Below, in pieces: positions 32,931 to 40,254 of a DNA stretch of 64,000 bases. Source of the stretch: Polymorphospora lycopeni (lineage in GTDB: Bacteria > Actinomycetota > Actinomycetes > Mycobacteriales > Micromonosporaceae); NCBI RefSeq assembly GCF_042237075.1, contig NZ_JBCGDC010000011.1:33351-97350 (forward strand), written 5' to 3'. Position 1 is the stretch's first letter. The number at the start of each line of letters is the position of its first letter. The notes under the pieces are model-generated. The model was not told the DNA's origin. It worked only from the letters and a program-made list of their open reading frames with translations, and searched no databases. A program made the translations under genes and the position numbers.

Positions 32931-33520
32931 CGCCGTCGCCTCGCCTTCCGTCGTAGCCACCGCAGGAGGGACCGCCAGCACCATCGGGCAGCCCGCCCGC
33001 CTGCGGCCTTGCACTGCCGCCAACACCACACCACGACCCGCCTGGGCATCGGCCCCTGCGGCACTGTCGGGATCGTGACGAGCCGGCGCTGCCATCCGAT
33101 CTGGGGCTGCCAGCCCGGCTCCCGCGCCTGCCGGTAGCGGATCGCGTCCCAGGGCAGGATCCGGTTCGGGTTGTCGCGGTTGTGGTCGACGTTGAACCAG
33201 GGCCGCTGCGGGCGCCCGCCAGTCACGCCCGGCACGGTGACGCCATGCCGGATGTAGTGCTTCTCCAGCCCCTTGCGGTGCGCCTCCGTCCAGACACCCT
33301 GGCCGGCGAGGACCACTCGCACAATCCGGTCGGCGAACGGCTGTAGGGCGTGCTGCGCCAACCGGGCCTCGAGGTCCGTGGTCTCACCGACGTAGCCGAC
33401 ACCGATCTCGCCGGTCAGGTCGTGGCGGGTGATGAGCGCGTATACGCACCCCCAACGGGCGCCGACGGCATTCGACGCGGAAGCCCGAGGCGCGCGACGT
33501 CGGAAAGCAGATGCCGTCAC
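32927..33520 (-). CDS. GIY-YIG domain protein
   Basis: Length is 197 aa, GTG 33520 overlapping the upstream stop. Residues 26-100 fit the GIY-YIG nuclease fold: VYALI, then GYVGETTDLEARLAQH with the conserved Arg, and EKHYI with the catalytic Glu. The C-terminal 45 residues are Arg/Trp-rich and probably bind DNA. GIY-YIG proteins cut or nick DNA in repair, restriction and mobile-intron contexts. Here it follows the translocase operon of a transfer module, so a role in processing transferred DNA is possible. Confidence 0.68.
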   Translation of the reverse strand: MTASAFRRRAPRASASNAVGARWGCVYALITRHDLTGEIGVGYVGETTDLEARLAQHALQPFADRIVRVVLAGQGVWTEAHRKGLEKHYIRHGVTVPGVTGGRPQRPWFNVDHNRDNPNRILPWDAIRYRQAREPGWQPQIGWQRRLVTIPTVPQGPMPRRVVVWCWRQCKAAGGRAARWCWRSLLRWLRRKARRRR

Positions 33521-33738
33521 CTGACCGTTTCCAGGTCCACGATGATCGCCGCCGGCACAAACACGTCGACCCGGCGCGCCCCACTGTCGGTGAACTGGTG
33601 GTTGACCCGCACCACCGTGCCGCGCAGGCGTCCACGCAGGTTGTCCTCGACGGTGACGATGTCACCGCGTGCCGGCACCGCCCCGGTCCTGGTCTCGCCC
33701 ACAGGCTGCCCGTCGAGGCGTATCAGCAGGGTCACCAT
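33517..33738 (-). CDS. Small beta-barrel-like protein
   Basis: Length is 73 aa from ATG 33738 (AAGGA upstream). A beta-rich sequence (MVTLLIRLDGQPVG, ARGDIVTVEDNLRGRLRGTVVRVNHQF, RRVDVFVPAAIIVDL) suggests an SH3-like barrel. It sits between the translocase and the GIY-YIG gene in one coupled operon. Function unknown. Confidence 0.6.
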   Translation of the reverse strand: MVTLLIRLDGQPVGETRTGAVPARGDIVTVEDNLRGRLRGTVVRVNHQFTDSGARRVDVFVPAAIIVDLETVR

Positions 33739-33755
33739 GGTCTTGTCCTTGTCTC

Positions 33756-35960
33756 CTATCCGTGGTGGCGTGGCGTGTAGTAGCGGCCCCGTCGGTCGCT
33801 GCCAGTCCGGACGACCAACCCGTCGGCGATGGCCTTCTTCAGGGCGTCGTAGATGGTGGTGCGGGTCTTCCACAGGGTGCCTTCGGCGCGCATGATCGCC
33901 ATGACTTCGGAGGCGGTTGCGCCTTGGTCGCCGGCCTCGTCGATGATCTGGACCATGCGCGCAGACCTGTCGACGTTCTCAGGGTCGGCGGTGTCGTAGT
34001 CGCTCTCGGGGGCGGTCGACGACTCGTACTCGGCGACGATCTTCGCCCATTCCTCGTCCACGGACGGCGGCTTCGGCGTCTTCTCGCTGCTGCGGGGGAA
34101 GAAGCGGGCGCCTCCGGTCGTCGGGATGGCCGAGGTCGGAGCCACCGAGGTTGCCGCCGGAGTCGGTGCAGGCGGGGTCTCGTCGAGGGTGGGGATGTCG
34201 TCGCTGTACAGGTGTCCGGCCCGCTCTTCCGACCAGCGGTCGAAGTAGCCAGCGTCACCACCGAGCTTGCGGACGGCGGCGTCAACGGCGACCTGGCCGC
34301 GCTGGTCGAGTGGGGCCGGGAAGTCGGCGTGGAGTTCGGCGGCGCGGGTGACCGTGCGCTGCTCGTCGTCGTCGCCCATGTAGAAGCTCTTGCCGGGGGT
34401 GATTCGGCCGCCGTCGCCGTCCTGGATGAGGACAGCGCCGCGGGTGGCCTGGTCCTTGAGCTTTGCCAGCAGTCTCGCCGCAACCGAGTTGCCTTCAAAC
34501 ACGCTGCGGGCGTCTTGAGGGTTGGTGACGCCGAGCCCGATCCGCAACTCACACTGGGACTTGAGGTCGCCGTTGCCGGTCATCGTCACCGTCGACCGTT
34601 GGGTGGCGAGGATGAAGTCGACGGCTTCGGAGCGGCCGAGCTGGATGCAGCCGGTCAGGATCCCGGCCAGCACCGCGGACGTCTCCCCTTCGCCGTCGCG
34701 GACGGACTTGGGGCCGGATCGGGCGCCGACAACGGCGGCGACCTCGTCGGCGATGACGATGACGGCCGGCAGCTCCCGCGTCGGCTTGATCTTTGACCCG
34801 CCGGCGCCGGTCTGGCCGCGCTGGTCGATGAGGCCGCGGGCACCGGCGAGCATCCGGTGGGCTTCGATGCGGTCGGTGGCGACCCAGTCGAGAACGGGCC
34901 GTTTGACCTTGCCTTCGAGCCATGGCCGGAGCCAGGGCTTGACGGCACGGCCGCCCTTGAGGTCGATCATCCACAGGGTTACGTCGGTGCAGCGGCTGAG
35001 TTGGTGGATGATGACGTTGAGCAGGTTCGTTTTGCCGCGGCCTCGGACGCCGACGATGAGGGCGGCGATCTCGCGGAGTTTGAGGTAGATGGTCTCGCCG
35101 TCGGCGTACTTTCCGATCGGGAACGCGTTGTTGATCGACAGCGGGGTGTGCTCGTCGGGCATGTCGATCCGCTGCGACAGCACGTCTTCGACGTCTACGT
35201 GGATCCATACCTCGCGGGCCAGGGCGCGGCCCTGGTCGGTGGTGGCGCGCTCAAAGGTGACGGCACCGGTCGGCAGGCTGGCACTGATTTCGATGTTCTC
35301 GGCGTACGTGGCCAGCCTGGCGTAGGTGAGCTTGCCGTTCTCCGGCAGTCGCATCAGCAGCGAGAAACCCGACCTGGTCTCGATCCGCTCCCGGAAGGTA
35401 AGGCCGGGGGCGCCGGCCTTGGCCAGCAGCTTCTCCCACTTTGCTGCCTCTGGGTCCTTAGGCGGCTCGGCGGGCGCGGCGGTGATCTGGGCGGGAATCG
35501 GCTTGGCCCGGACGGCACGGTAGTGCTGCTCCCATTCGAGCTGGGCGGACCGGACGGCCGGGTAGGCGCAGAAGGCGAGGAGGGCACCGGCTGCGGCGGA
35601 CAGGCCGGTCATCTGGCTGTATGGGGAGGTCAGCATCGCCGCCGACAGCCATACACCGGCCCCGGCGCCGGCCGAGATCAGGAAACCGCGGGCGGCCTCG
35701 CTAAACCGGTCGCCGGCAGCGCTGACCAGTCCGGCCATGCCTCCGATCGCTGGCAGGGCAACGGCTGCGGCACCGCGGAGGAGCCAGTGCTGGCTGTCGA
35801 GGGCTTCGGTGGCGTGCAGGAGTTGCCCGGCGGCGTACACGGCCCCGGACCCGAACAGGGGGTGCAGCCATGCCCGGTTGCGCCAGGGCCGGCCGAGCCA
35901 CGTCAACGGCTGCACCTGCTGCTGGGCAGTCCGGCTGCTGGTCTTCTTGGTCGTCTTCAC
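33756..35960 (-). CDS. TraB/FtsK-type conjugative DNA translocase
   Basis: Length is 734 aa; GTG 35960 after GGGGGT is chosen, the longer frame above it being unlikely. The N-terminal 140 residues hold membrane helices (LLRGAAAVALPAIGGMAGLV, AGVWLSAAMLTS, LSAAAGALLAFCAYPAV). A RecA-like motor follows with Walker A GVRGRGKTN (about residue 303) and Walker B VIVIADEV (about 398). The C-terminal 70 residues are a winged helix (GATASEVMAIMRAEGTLW, ALKKAIADGLVVR). This is the plan of actinomycete TraB/TraSA proteins, which move double-stranded plasmid DNA between hyphae. Chromosomal FtsK is longer with a different linker. Confidence 0.82.
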   Translation of the reverse strand: MKTTKKTSSRTAQQQVQPLTWLGRPWRNRAWLHPLFGSGAVYAAGQLLHATEALDSQHWLLRGAAAVALPAIGGMAGLVSAAGDRFSEAARGFLISAGAGAGVWLSAAMLTSPYSQMTGLSAAAGALLAFCAYPAVRSAQLEWEQHYRAVRAKPIPAQITAAPAEPPKDPEAAKWEKLLAKAGAPGLTFRERIETRSGFSLLMRLPENGKLTYARLATYAENIEISASLPTGAVTFERATTDQGRALAREVWIHVDVEDVLSQRIDMPDEHTPLSINNAFPIGKYADGETIYLKLREIAALIVGVRGRGKTNLLNVIIHQLSRCTDVTLWMIDLKGGRAVKPWLRPWLEGKVKRPVLDWVATDRIEAHRMLAGARGLIDQRGQTGAGGSKIKPTRELPAVIVIADEVAAVVGARSGPKSVRDGEGETSAVLAGILTGCIQLGRSEAVDFILATQRSTVTMTGNGDLKSQCELRIGLGVTNPQDARSVFEGNSVAARLLAKLKDQATRGAVLIQDGDGGRITPGKSFYMGDDDEQRTVTRAAELHADFPAPLDQRGQVAVDAAVRKLGGDAGYFDRWSEERAGHLYSDDIPTLDETPPAPTPAATSVAPTSAIPTTGGARFFPRSSEKTPKPPSVDEEWAKIVAEYESSTAPESDYDTADPENVDRSARMVQIIDEAGDQGATASEVMAIMRAEGTLWKTRTTIYDALKKAIADGLVVRTGSDRRGRYYTPRHHG

Positions 35961-35977
35961 GACTACACCCCCGGCGT

Positions 35978-37705
35978 TCACAGGACGTTGAGCTGCTGCT
36001 CGTTGGGTCGCGGGTTCTCGTGGCGCTCGATGTCGGCGGCGTTGCCGGTGCGCCAGGCGTTGTAGACCTCGCCGCCGGCCTGGGCCATGAGGGCAAAGCC
36101 ACCCGCGAGGTCGGACAGGTAGTCGACGGCGGTCTCGACCGGGGTTTCGTCGCGGAACCGCTCGGACAGGCCCTGAACGACGTCGCCCATCTCGTTGAGC
36201 ATCTCCTCCCATGAGGAGAAGAAGCTCTCGTACTCCTCGAAGGCGCCTTCGTCAGGCGGCTGCCAGTTGCCGATCGCCTCTCGGAAGGCGTCTACGACGG
36301 CTTCGTGCGCGGGGTTCATGCGGGCTCCTCTGCTGCTGTTGTTGGCGTTGCTGCGTGGGGTGGGTACGGCTGGGGCATGAAGCGCGGGCCCGATCTGGGC
36401 CGGTGGGTGCATGACGTAGGGGCGGCGGCGTCCGGGTCGGGCGACCGGTGGTGCCTGGTCTTTGGGGTCGTCGACGATTTCGCCGTCGATGACGTCGTCG
36501 TAGTCCGGTGGCTGCTTGGGTGTGGGCTGGGGTGCGCCGAGCCAGGCCGGCACCCGCAGGGCGGCAGTTCGGACGGTCCGCCACAGCTTGAGGAGGGCCA
36601 GCCAGAGAGCGGACGTCCACTGCCGGCTTCGGAGTCGCTGGATGAAGGCACGGCGGCCGGTGGTGATCCGCCGCCACGATGCAGTGAACGGGCGGCTGAC
36701 CCATGACCGGACCCGGCGAGCGCCACGGGCGGCAGACTGGCGGGCATTTGCGCGCCGGCCTGCCCACCGCTGACGGCGGGCTTCAGTGCGGGCGTCGGCC
36801 TTCGCCCACCGGTCCGCACGACGCTGCTTCGCGGCGTTGATGCGGGCGCGGCGCTTTGCTTCGGCGCGGTCGCCGCGCTGCTTCCGCCACGCCTTCCACT
36901 GGCCAAATCCTTCCGAGCGGGCGCCACTGGCGCGGGAAGCTGCGGTCTTGTGGCGTTGCGGGGTGAGCTTCTTGCCAAGCCGGCCAAGGACGCTCGAGTT
37001 GCGTGCGCCGCGACTGCCAGCGGAGGACGGCCGTCCTCCTGCGGCACGGTGCCGGCCGTTGCCGGTGCCCGTCGAGCCGGCCAGCCCCCGCTTGGCCGGC
37101 CCCGCCTTCCCTGCGCCCTTCCCGCCGAACAGGCCGCCGCCCTTGGGCTGCTTGCGACCGTGGCCGGCAGATCTGGCGCCCGCGGTTGCGGCACGACGGC
37201 TCCGACCGGTTCCGCCCGTCGATCCCGCCCGGCCACCGCCTGCCTTGCCGGCCGCCCGTCGACCGCCAGCGGCACCAGCAGACCGGTTCGCCGCCGCGCC
37301 GTTGCGGGTCCGGCTCGCGGTACCGGCCGCGTTCGGCCGCCACTGGCCCGTCTGCACCCGGCGCCGCAGGTCCGAGCCCGCGACCGCCACCACCGGGGCG
37401 GCAACCGCCGCCACACCGGCCGCGACCGCAACCCCGGCCAACCCGAAAGCACTGAAGACGCCGAGACCGGCGATGACGGCACCCAGCCCTACCCCGCCCG
37501 CGATCATCCCGACCGGCCGCTGCCCTTCCGGCTCGTCGACCGCCGGCAGCGGAGCATCCCAGCCGCCGGTGGACAGCTCGGATTCGGGGGTGGGGTCGTC
37601 GTCGGGCAGCGTCCACGGCTGCCGGTCACCGGTCTCCTCGACAGCCTCGGGGGCGTCGTCGTCTTCGCCGGTTTCGGCGTGGGTTGGGTTGGTGGCGGTG
37701 TCCAT
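35978..37705 (-). CDS. Arg-rich membrane protein of the transfer module
   Basis: Length is 575 aa from ATG 37705 after GGAGGAGG. In order: an acidic N-terminus, two hydrophobic segments (MIAGGVGLGAVIAGLGVFSA, GVAVAAGVAAVAAPVVAVA), about 270 residues extremely rich in Arg, Ala, Gly and Lys (histone H1-like), then an acidic helical C-terminal domain (AFEEYESFFSSWEEMLNEMGDVVQGLSERF). The basic middle likely binds DNA. It lies directly upstream of the translocase, where AICEs and Streptomyces plasmids carry spd-type genes for intramycelial spread. Role inferred from context. Confidence 0.65.
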   Translation of the reverse strand: MDTATNPTHAETGEDDDAPEAVEETGDRQPWTLPDDDPTPESELSTGGWDAPLPAVDEPEGQRPVGMIAGGVGLGAVIAGLGVFSAFGLAGVAVAAGVAAVAAPVVAVAGSDLRRRVQTGQWRPNAAGTASRTRNGAAANRSAGAAGGRRAAGKAGGGRAGSTGGTGRSRRAATAGARSAGHGRKQPKGGGLFGGKGAGKAGPAKRGLAGSTGTGNGRHRAAGGRPSSAGSRGARNSSVLGRLGKKLTPQRHKTAASRASGARSEGFGQWKAWRKQRGDRAEAKRRARINAAKQRRADRWAKADARTEARRQRWAGRRANARQSAARGARRVRSWVSRPFTASWRRITTGRRAFIQRLRSRQWTSALWLALLKLWRTVRTAALRVPAWLGAPQPTPKQPPDYDDVIDGEIVDDPKDQAPPVARPGRRRPYVMHPPAQIGPALHAPAVPTPRSNANNSSRGARMNPAHEAVVDAFREAIGNWQPPDEGAFEEYESFFSSWEEMLNEMGDVVQGLSERFRDETPVETAVDYLSDLAGGFALMAQAGGEVYNAWRTGNAADIERHENPRPNEQQLNVL

Positions 37706-37720
37706 TGGTCCTCCTCCCGT

Positions 37721-37833
37721 TGTCGGTTGTCGGTGTCGGTTGTCGGCCGACATCGGGCTTGCTGGTGGCTGTTTTCGCAGGTCGTGGGCTTGCGGGTTGG
37801 TGTTGTCGGGTGCCGACATCGGACATCCGACAT
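37721..37833. repeat. Cluster of TGTCGG/CCGACA hexamers
   Basis: Within about 110 bases TGTCGG occurs at 37721, 37728, 37734, 37741 and 37804, and its complement CCGACA at 37747, 37813 and 37828. Copies at 37741-37752 form the palindrome TGTCGGCCGACA. The cluster lies in the leader of the Arg-rich gene, inside the transfer operon. It could be a regulator binding array or a clt-like recognition locus for the translocase winged helix. Confidence 0.6.
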
Positions 37834-37841
37834 CCGTCGGG

Positions 37842-37928
37842 TCAGGTGGCGAGGCCGGTCAGGAGGCCAACGATGGCGGCTGCGGCGAGCGTGGCGAGGT
37901 AGCTGACGACGGCCGTCCGGACCTTCAC
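37842..37928 (-). CDS. 28-residue single-helix membrane peptide
   Basis: GTG 37928 overlaps the upstream stop (GTGA) and has AAGGAG at the right distance. The product is KVRTAVVSYLATLAAAAIVG then LLTGLAT, essentially one membrane helix. Coupling and ribosome site support translation. Such micro-proteins accompany Spd proteins in actinomycete plasmids. Confidence 0.55.
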   Translation of the reverse strand: MKVRTAVVSYLATLAAAAIVGLLTGLAT

Positions 37929-38215
37929 CGCGACTCCTTGAACGCGTGCTCCGGCGGGCGCTCGTGGTAGCTGCGCTGCGCCATGTAGAAGGTCATGAGC
38001 AGCAGCAGCGCCACACCGCCGGCCCCGGCAAGGTGGTAGGTGTAGTCGCTGTCGATCGTGAGCGCGCCTGCGGCGATGGGGGCGAGCAGGATGACGGCGA
38101 TTCCGGAGGCGAGGACGGGCTTCGTCCATGGGTTCCGGACGATGACGACGCCATGCGTGGTGGTGGCCTGGTCGGTGTCGGTGTCCGTGGTGGGTCGGTC
38201 GATGGTGACGGTCAT
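37925..38215 (-). CDS. Two-helix membrane protein of the transfer module
   Basis: Length is 96 aa from ATG 38215. The N-terminal Thr/Asp-rich segment is followed by two membrane helices (VLASGIAVILLAPIAAGALTI; HLAGAGGVALLLLMTFYMAQ) and a short charged tail. It is placed between the DUF2637-like and the micro-peptide genes in one operon. Small Spd-type membrane proteins are typical here; the exact role is unknown. Confidence 0.65.
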   Translation of the reverse strand: MTVTIDRPTTDTDTDQATTTHGVVIVRNPWTKPVLASGIAVILLAPIAAGALTIDSDYTYHLAGAGGVALLLLMTFYMAQRSYHERPPEHAFKESR

Positions 38216-38216
38216 G

Positions 38217-39656
38217 TCAGGCTCCGATCTGGGCGCCAACTGTCGGGCGCTCCTCTGCGGGGTCGGCGTTCTCGCGCCGACCGGTCTGGATCGTGCGCGC
38301 GGCCCCGTGCACAAGCCGCTGGATTCGGCGGGCGGTCTCCTTGCCCTTGAGGCCGGTGGCCGCCATAACTTCTCCAGCCGAGACCGGCTGCCGCCGAGAC
38401 GGACTCGCCCAGTAGTCCGGACTCCCCTCAGGGAACCGGTCTTGGACCATGCGGACGTATTCGTCGTCGGTGGGCTTGCCTGCAAGGTGGAGACCGCCGC
38501 GAGAGACCGACGCGGTCTTGGGCTTCGTGGTCTCGGTCTGGGGGGCAGCTTCGATCGCGGGGGCGTTCTCAACTGCCGGGAGTTGCGGCACCGACTTGCC
38601 GGTCTCGGCCTGGACCCGAATAACGGTCTCGGGACGGGGGCGGGCGGCGGTCTCGGCGGTGGGTGTGGTCTTGGACTGCGGTGCGGGTGGCCAGACGGCT
38701 GGTCTCCCGGCGGCCACGTACAGGCGCCGGTCTTTGATGGCCTCGGTCGGGGACTCGATCCGGAACCGGACTGCGTGCCGGAGGGCGGTTGCGGTCTCGA
38801 TGGGGGTGAGGGCCCAGGCGAGGGCGGCGAACTTGGGCGCCTGCCGGTCTACCCGGCCGGCGGCGACCAACTCCTTTCGACGTTGCCAGCGGGCGGTCCG
38901 AGACCAGATGTAGACGCCGAGGGCGGACATGACCGCGACACCGAAGGCGGGTAGGGCGTCGGTGCCGAGGTCGGTGCGACCTGCGGCTTTGGCTTCGTGG
39001 TCGGCATGCCAGTAGATGAGGCCGGAGATCAGGGCGAGGTAGATGCCGATACCGATCCGGATGGCGATCGTGGAGTCTCCGGCGACCAGGGTCTTCTCGT
39101 ATAGGCGGCCGAGTTTCCAGACGCCTCCCTCGAGTGCGCAGGTTGCGGCGAGGGCGATGACGGGGTGGGCGTTGAGGGGCTGGTCGGTGAATGCGTCGAT
39201 GGTGTAGACGCCGGAGACCACGAGGGGGGCGGCGAGGGGGAGGGAGCCGAAGAGGCGGTCTACCCAGATGCCTAGCCAGCGGAGCCAGACCGGCATGGGT
39301 GCGAGGTCGGTTTCGGTCTCGGTCTGGGCGGAAGCCTGGGTGGTGTCGGTCTGGTCTCGGCGGGTGGCGGCTTCGAGGGCGGCGGCGCGGGTTTCGGCAG
39401 TCTCGGCTGCTTTGGCTGCGTTGGTGGCGGCGCGGCGGTCTCGCCACTGCCGGTACCGGCTGGGCTTGGTCTCGGTCGTGGGGGTGGTCTCGCGGGTCCG
39501 GGTGGGCTTGGCAGTCGGGGTGGGGGTCTCGGTCTCGGTGGTGGCCGAGGGGAGAGCGGGGCGCAGTGTCCAGTCACGGCGGTTCCGGTCTCCGGTCTCG
39601 GCCGTGGTGGTCTCTCGGCGCATGCCGGTCTCGGTCTCGGTCATGTCGTACATCAT
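38217..39656 (-). CDS. DUF2637-like membrane protein (Spd-type)
   Basis: About 479 aa from ATG 39656; ATG 39644 is equally possible, and no ribosome site is evident. A Thr/Glu/Arg low-complexity region (residues 1-120) precedes four hydrophobic helices (LPLAAPLVVSGVYTI; VIALAATCALEGGVW; IGIGIYLALISGLIY; FGVAVMSALGVYIWS), which match the DUF2637 pattern of AICE and plasmid proteins. A Pro/Thr linker and a C-terminal helix-turn-helix (PVSAGEVMAATGLKGKETARRIQ) follow. First gene of the transfer operon, divergent from a small HTH gene. Confidence 0.72.
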   Translation of the reverse strand: MMYDMTETETGMRRETTTAETGDRNRRDWTLRPALPSATTETETPTPTAKPTRTRETTPTTETKPSRYRQWRDRRAATNAAKAAETAETRAAALEAATRRDQTDTTQASAQTETETDLAPMPVWLRWLGIWVDRLFGSLPLAAPLVVSGVYTIDAFTDQPLNAHPVIALAATCALEGGVWKLGRLYEKTLVAGDSTIAIRIGIGIYLALISGLIYWHADHEAKAAGRTDLGTDALPAFGVAVMSALGVYIWSRTARWQRRKELVAAGRVDRQAPKFAALAWALTPIETATALRHAVRFRIESPTEAIKDRRLYVAAGRPAVWPPAPQSKTTPTAETAARPRPETVIRVQAETGKSVPQLPAVENAPAIEAAPQTETTKPKTASVSRGGLHLAGKPTDDEYVRMVQDRFPEGSPDYWASPSRRQPVSAGEVMAATGLKGKETARRIQRLVHGAARTIQTGRRENADPAEERPTVGAQIGA

Positions 39657-39664
39657 GCCATGAT
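39652..39664. promoter_or_regulatory. Palindrome at the start of the transfer operon
   Basis: ATCATG-C-CATGAT, perfect 6-base arms, covers the proposed start of the DUF2637-like gene. It lies in the divergent control region with the small HTH gene at 39813, so a repressor site for the operon is likely. Confidence 0.45.
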
Positions 39665-39775
39665 CATGTAAGGATTGCGAGACTAGTAAGACTTGTGAGG
39701 CTTTGTGCCTGCTCATGGCCGTACGGTCCTCGCGTCGACTTTCGCCATCTGCGACCATGGGGCCACTCGCGAGAT

Positions 39776-39802
39776 CTGCGAGGGCTGCGAGGGCTGCGAG
39801 AA
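39776..39802. repeat. Three tandem 9-base repeats (CTGCGAGNN)
   Basis: CTGCGAGGG, CTGCGAGGG and CTGCGAGAA follow one another without gap, and another TGCGAG occurs near 39677. They stand just upstream of GTG 39813 in the divergent intergenic region. They may be binding sites for the adjacent MerR-like regulator. Confidence 0.5.
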
Positions 39803-39812
39803 AGGTGAGGAT

Positions 39813-40079
39813 GTGGCGGACGGGCAGGGCTGGCTAATCGTCAGCAAGGCGGCCGAGATGCTTGGCGGCGTCGATCCACAGACGGTCCGCCGGTACATCG
39901 CCGACGATCTGCTGCATGCCGTCCGCCTGCCGAAGGGCCACCGCCGCGTTGACCCAGCCTCGGTCCGCGAACTGCTTGAGGCGAGCGCCATGGCGCCCGG
40001 CCCAGACCGGGAGAAGGCATTCGAGGAGCTGCGCGCCCGGAACTCGGTCAAGAACGGTGGCGGCTCTCCCGCCGAGTAG
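39813..40079 (+). CDS. MerR/HTH_17-type regulator
   Basis: Length is 88 aa, GTG 39813 after AAAGGTGAGG. Residues 5-55 are a MerR-like winged helix (LIVSKAAEMLGGVDPQTVRRYIADDLLHAVRLPKGHRR), followed by a short charged tail. Divergent from the transfer operon with repeats between them, so it probably controls transfer genes, a job done by KorSA-type repressors in known AICEs. It might also act as an excisionase. Confidence 0.72.
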   Translation: MADGQGWLIVSKAAEMLGGVDPQTVRRYIADDLLHAVRLPKGHRRVDPASVRELLEASAMAPGPDREKAFEELRARNSVKNGGGSPAE

Positions 40080-40254
40080 ATCCTCATGGCGCCTCCCCTG
40101 GGCTGACGTGGTCTTGCTTCCACGCTTGCCGGGTAGGCCATCCCATGGAACGCCATCGACTCCCCATCCGCTGGGCATCCGCTCGTCGTTGCTGTGCTGC
40201 TGCCCATAGGCTGATCACCCGATGCCGATCCGTCGGGGACCGGGAGGCAGCACG

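Noticed and set aside
33669..36065. Plus-strand frames of 375-402 codons opposite the translocase
   Set aside because: Antisense to conserved Walker motifs; no starts with ribosome sites; skewed composition.
35961..36212. Longer N-terminus for the translocase
   Set aside because: The extension overlaps the upstream gene end, reads Arg/Gly-rich, and a strong ribosome site sits at the GTG 35960.
36786..37970. Long plus-strand open frames opposite the Arg-rich gene
   Set aside because: They are mirror frames of a high-GC repetitive gene; composition (Pro/Ala/Arg runs) and lack of ribosome sites argue against coding.
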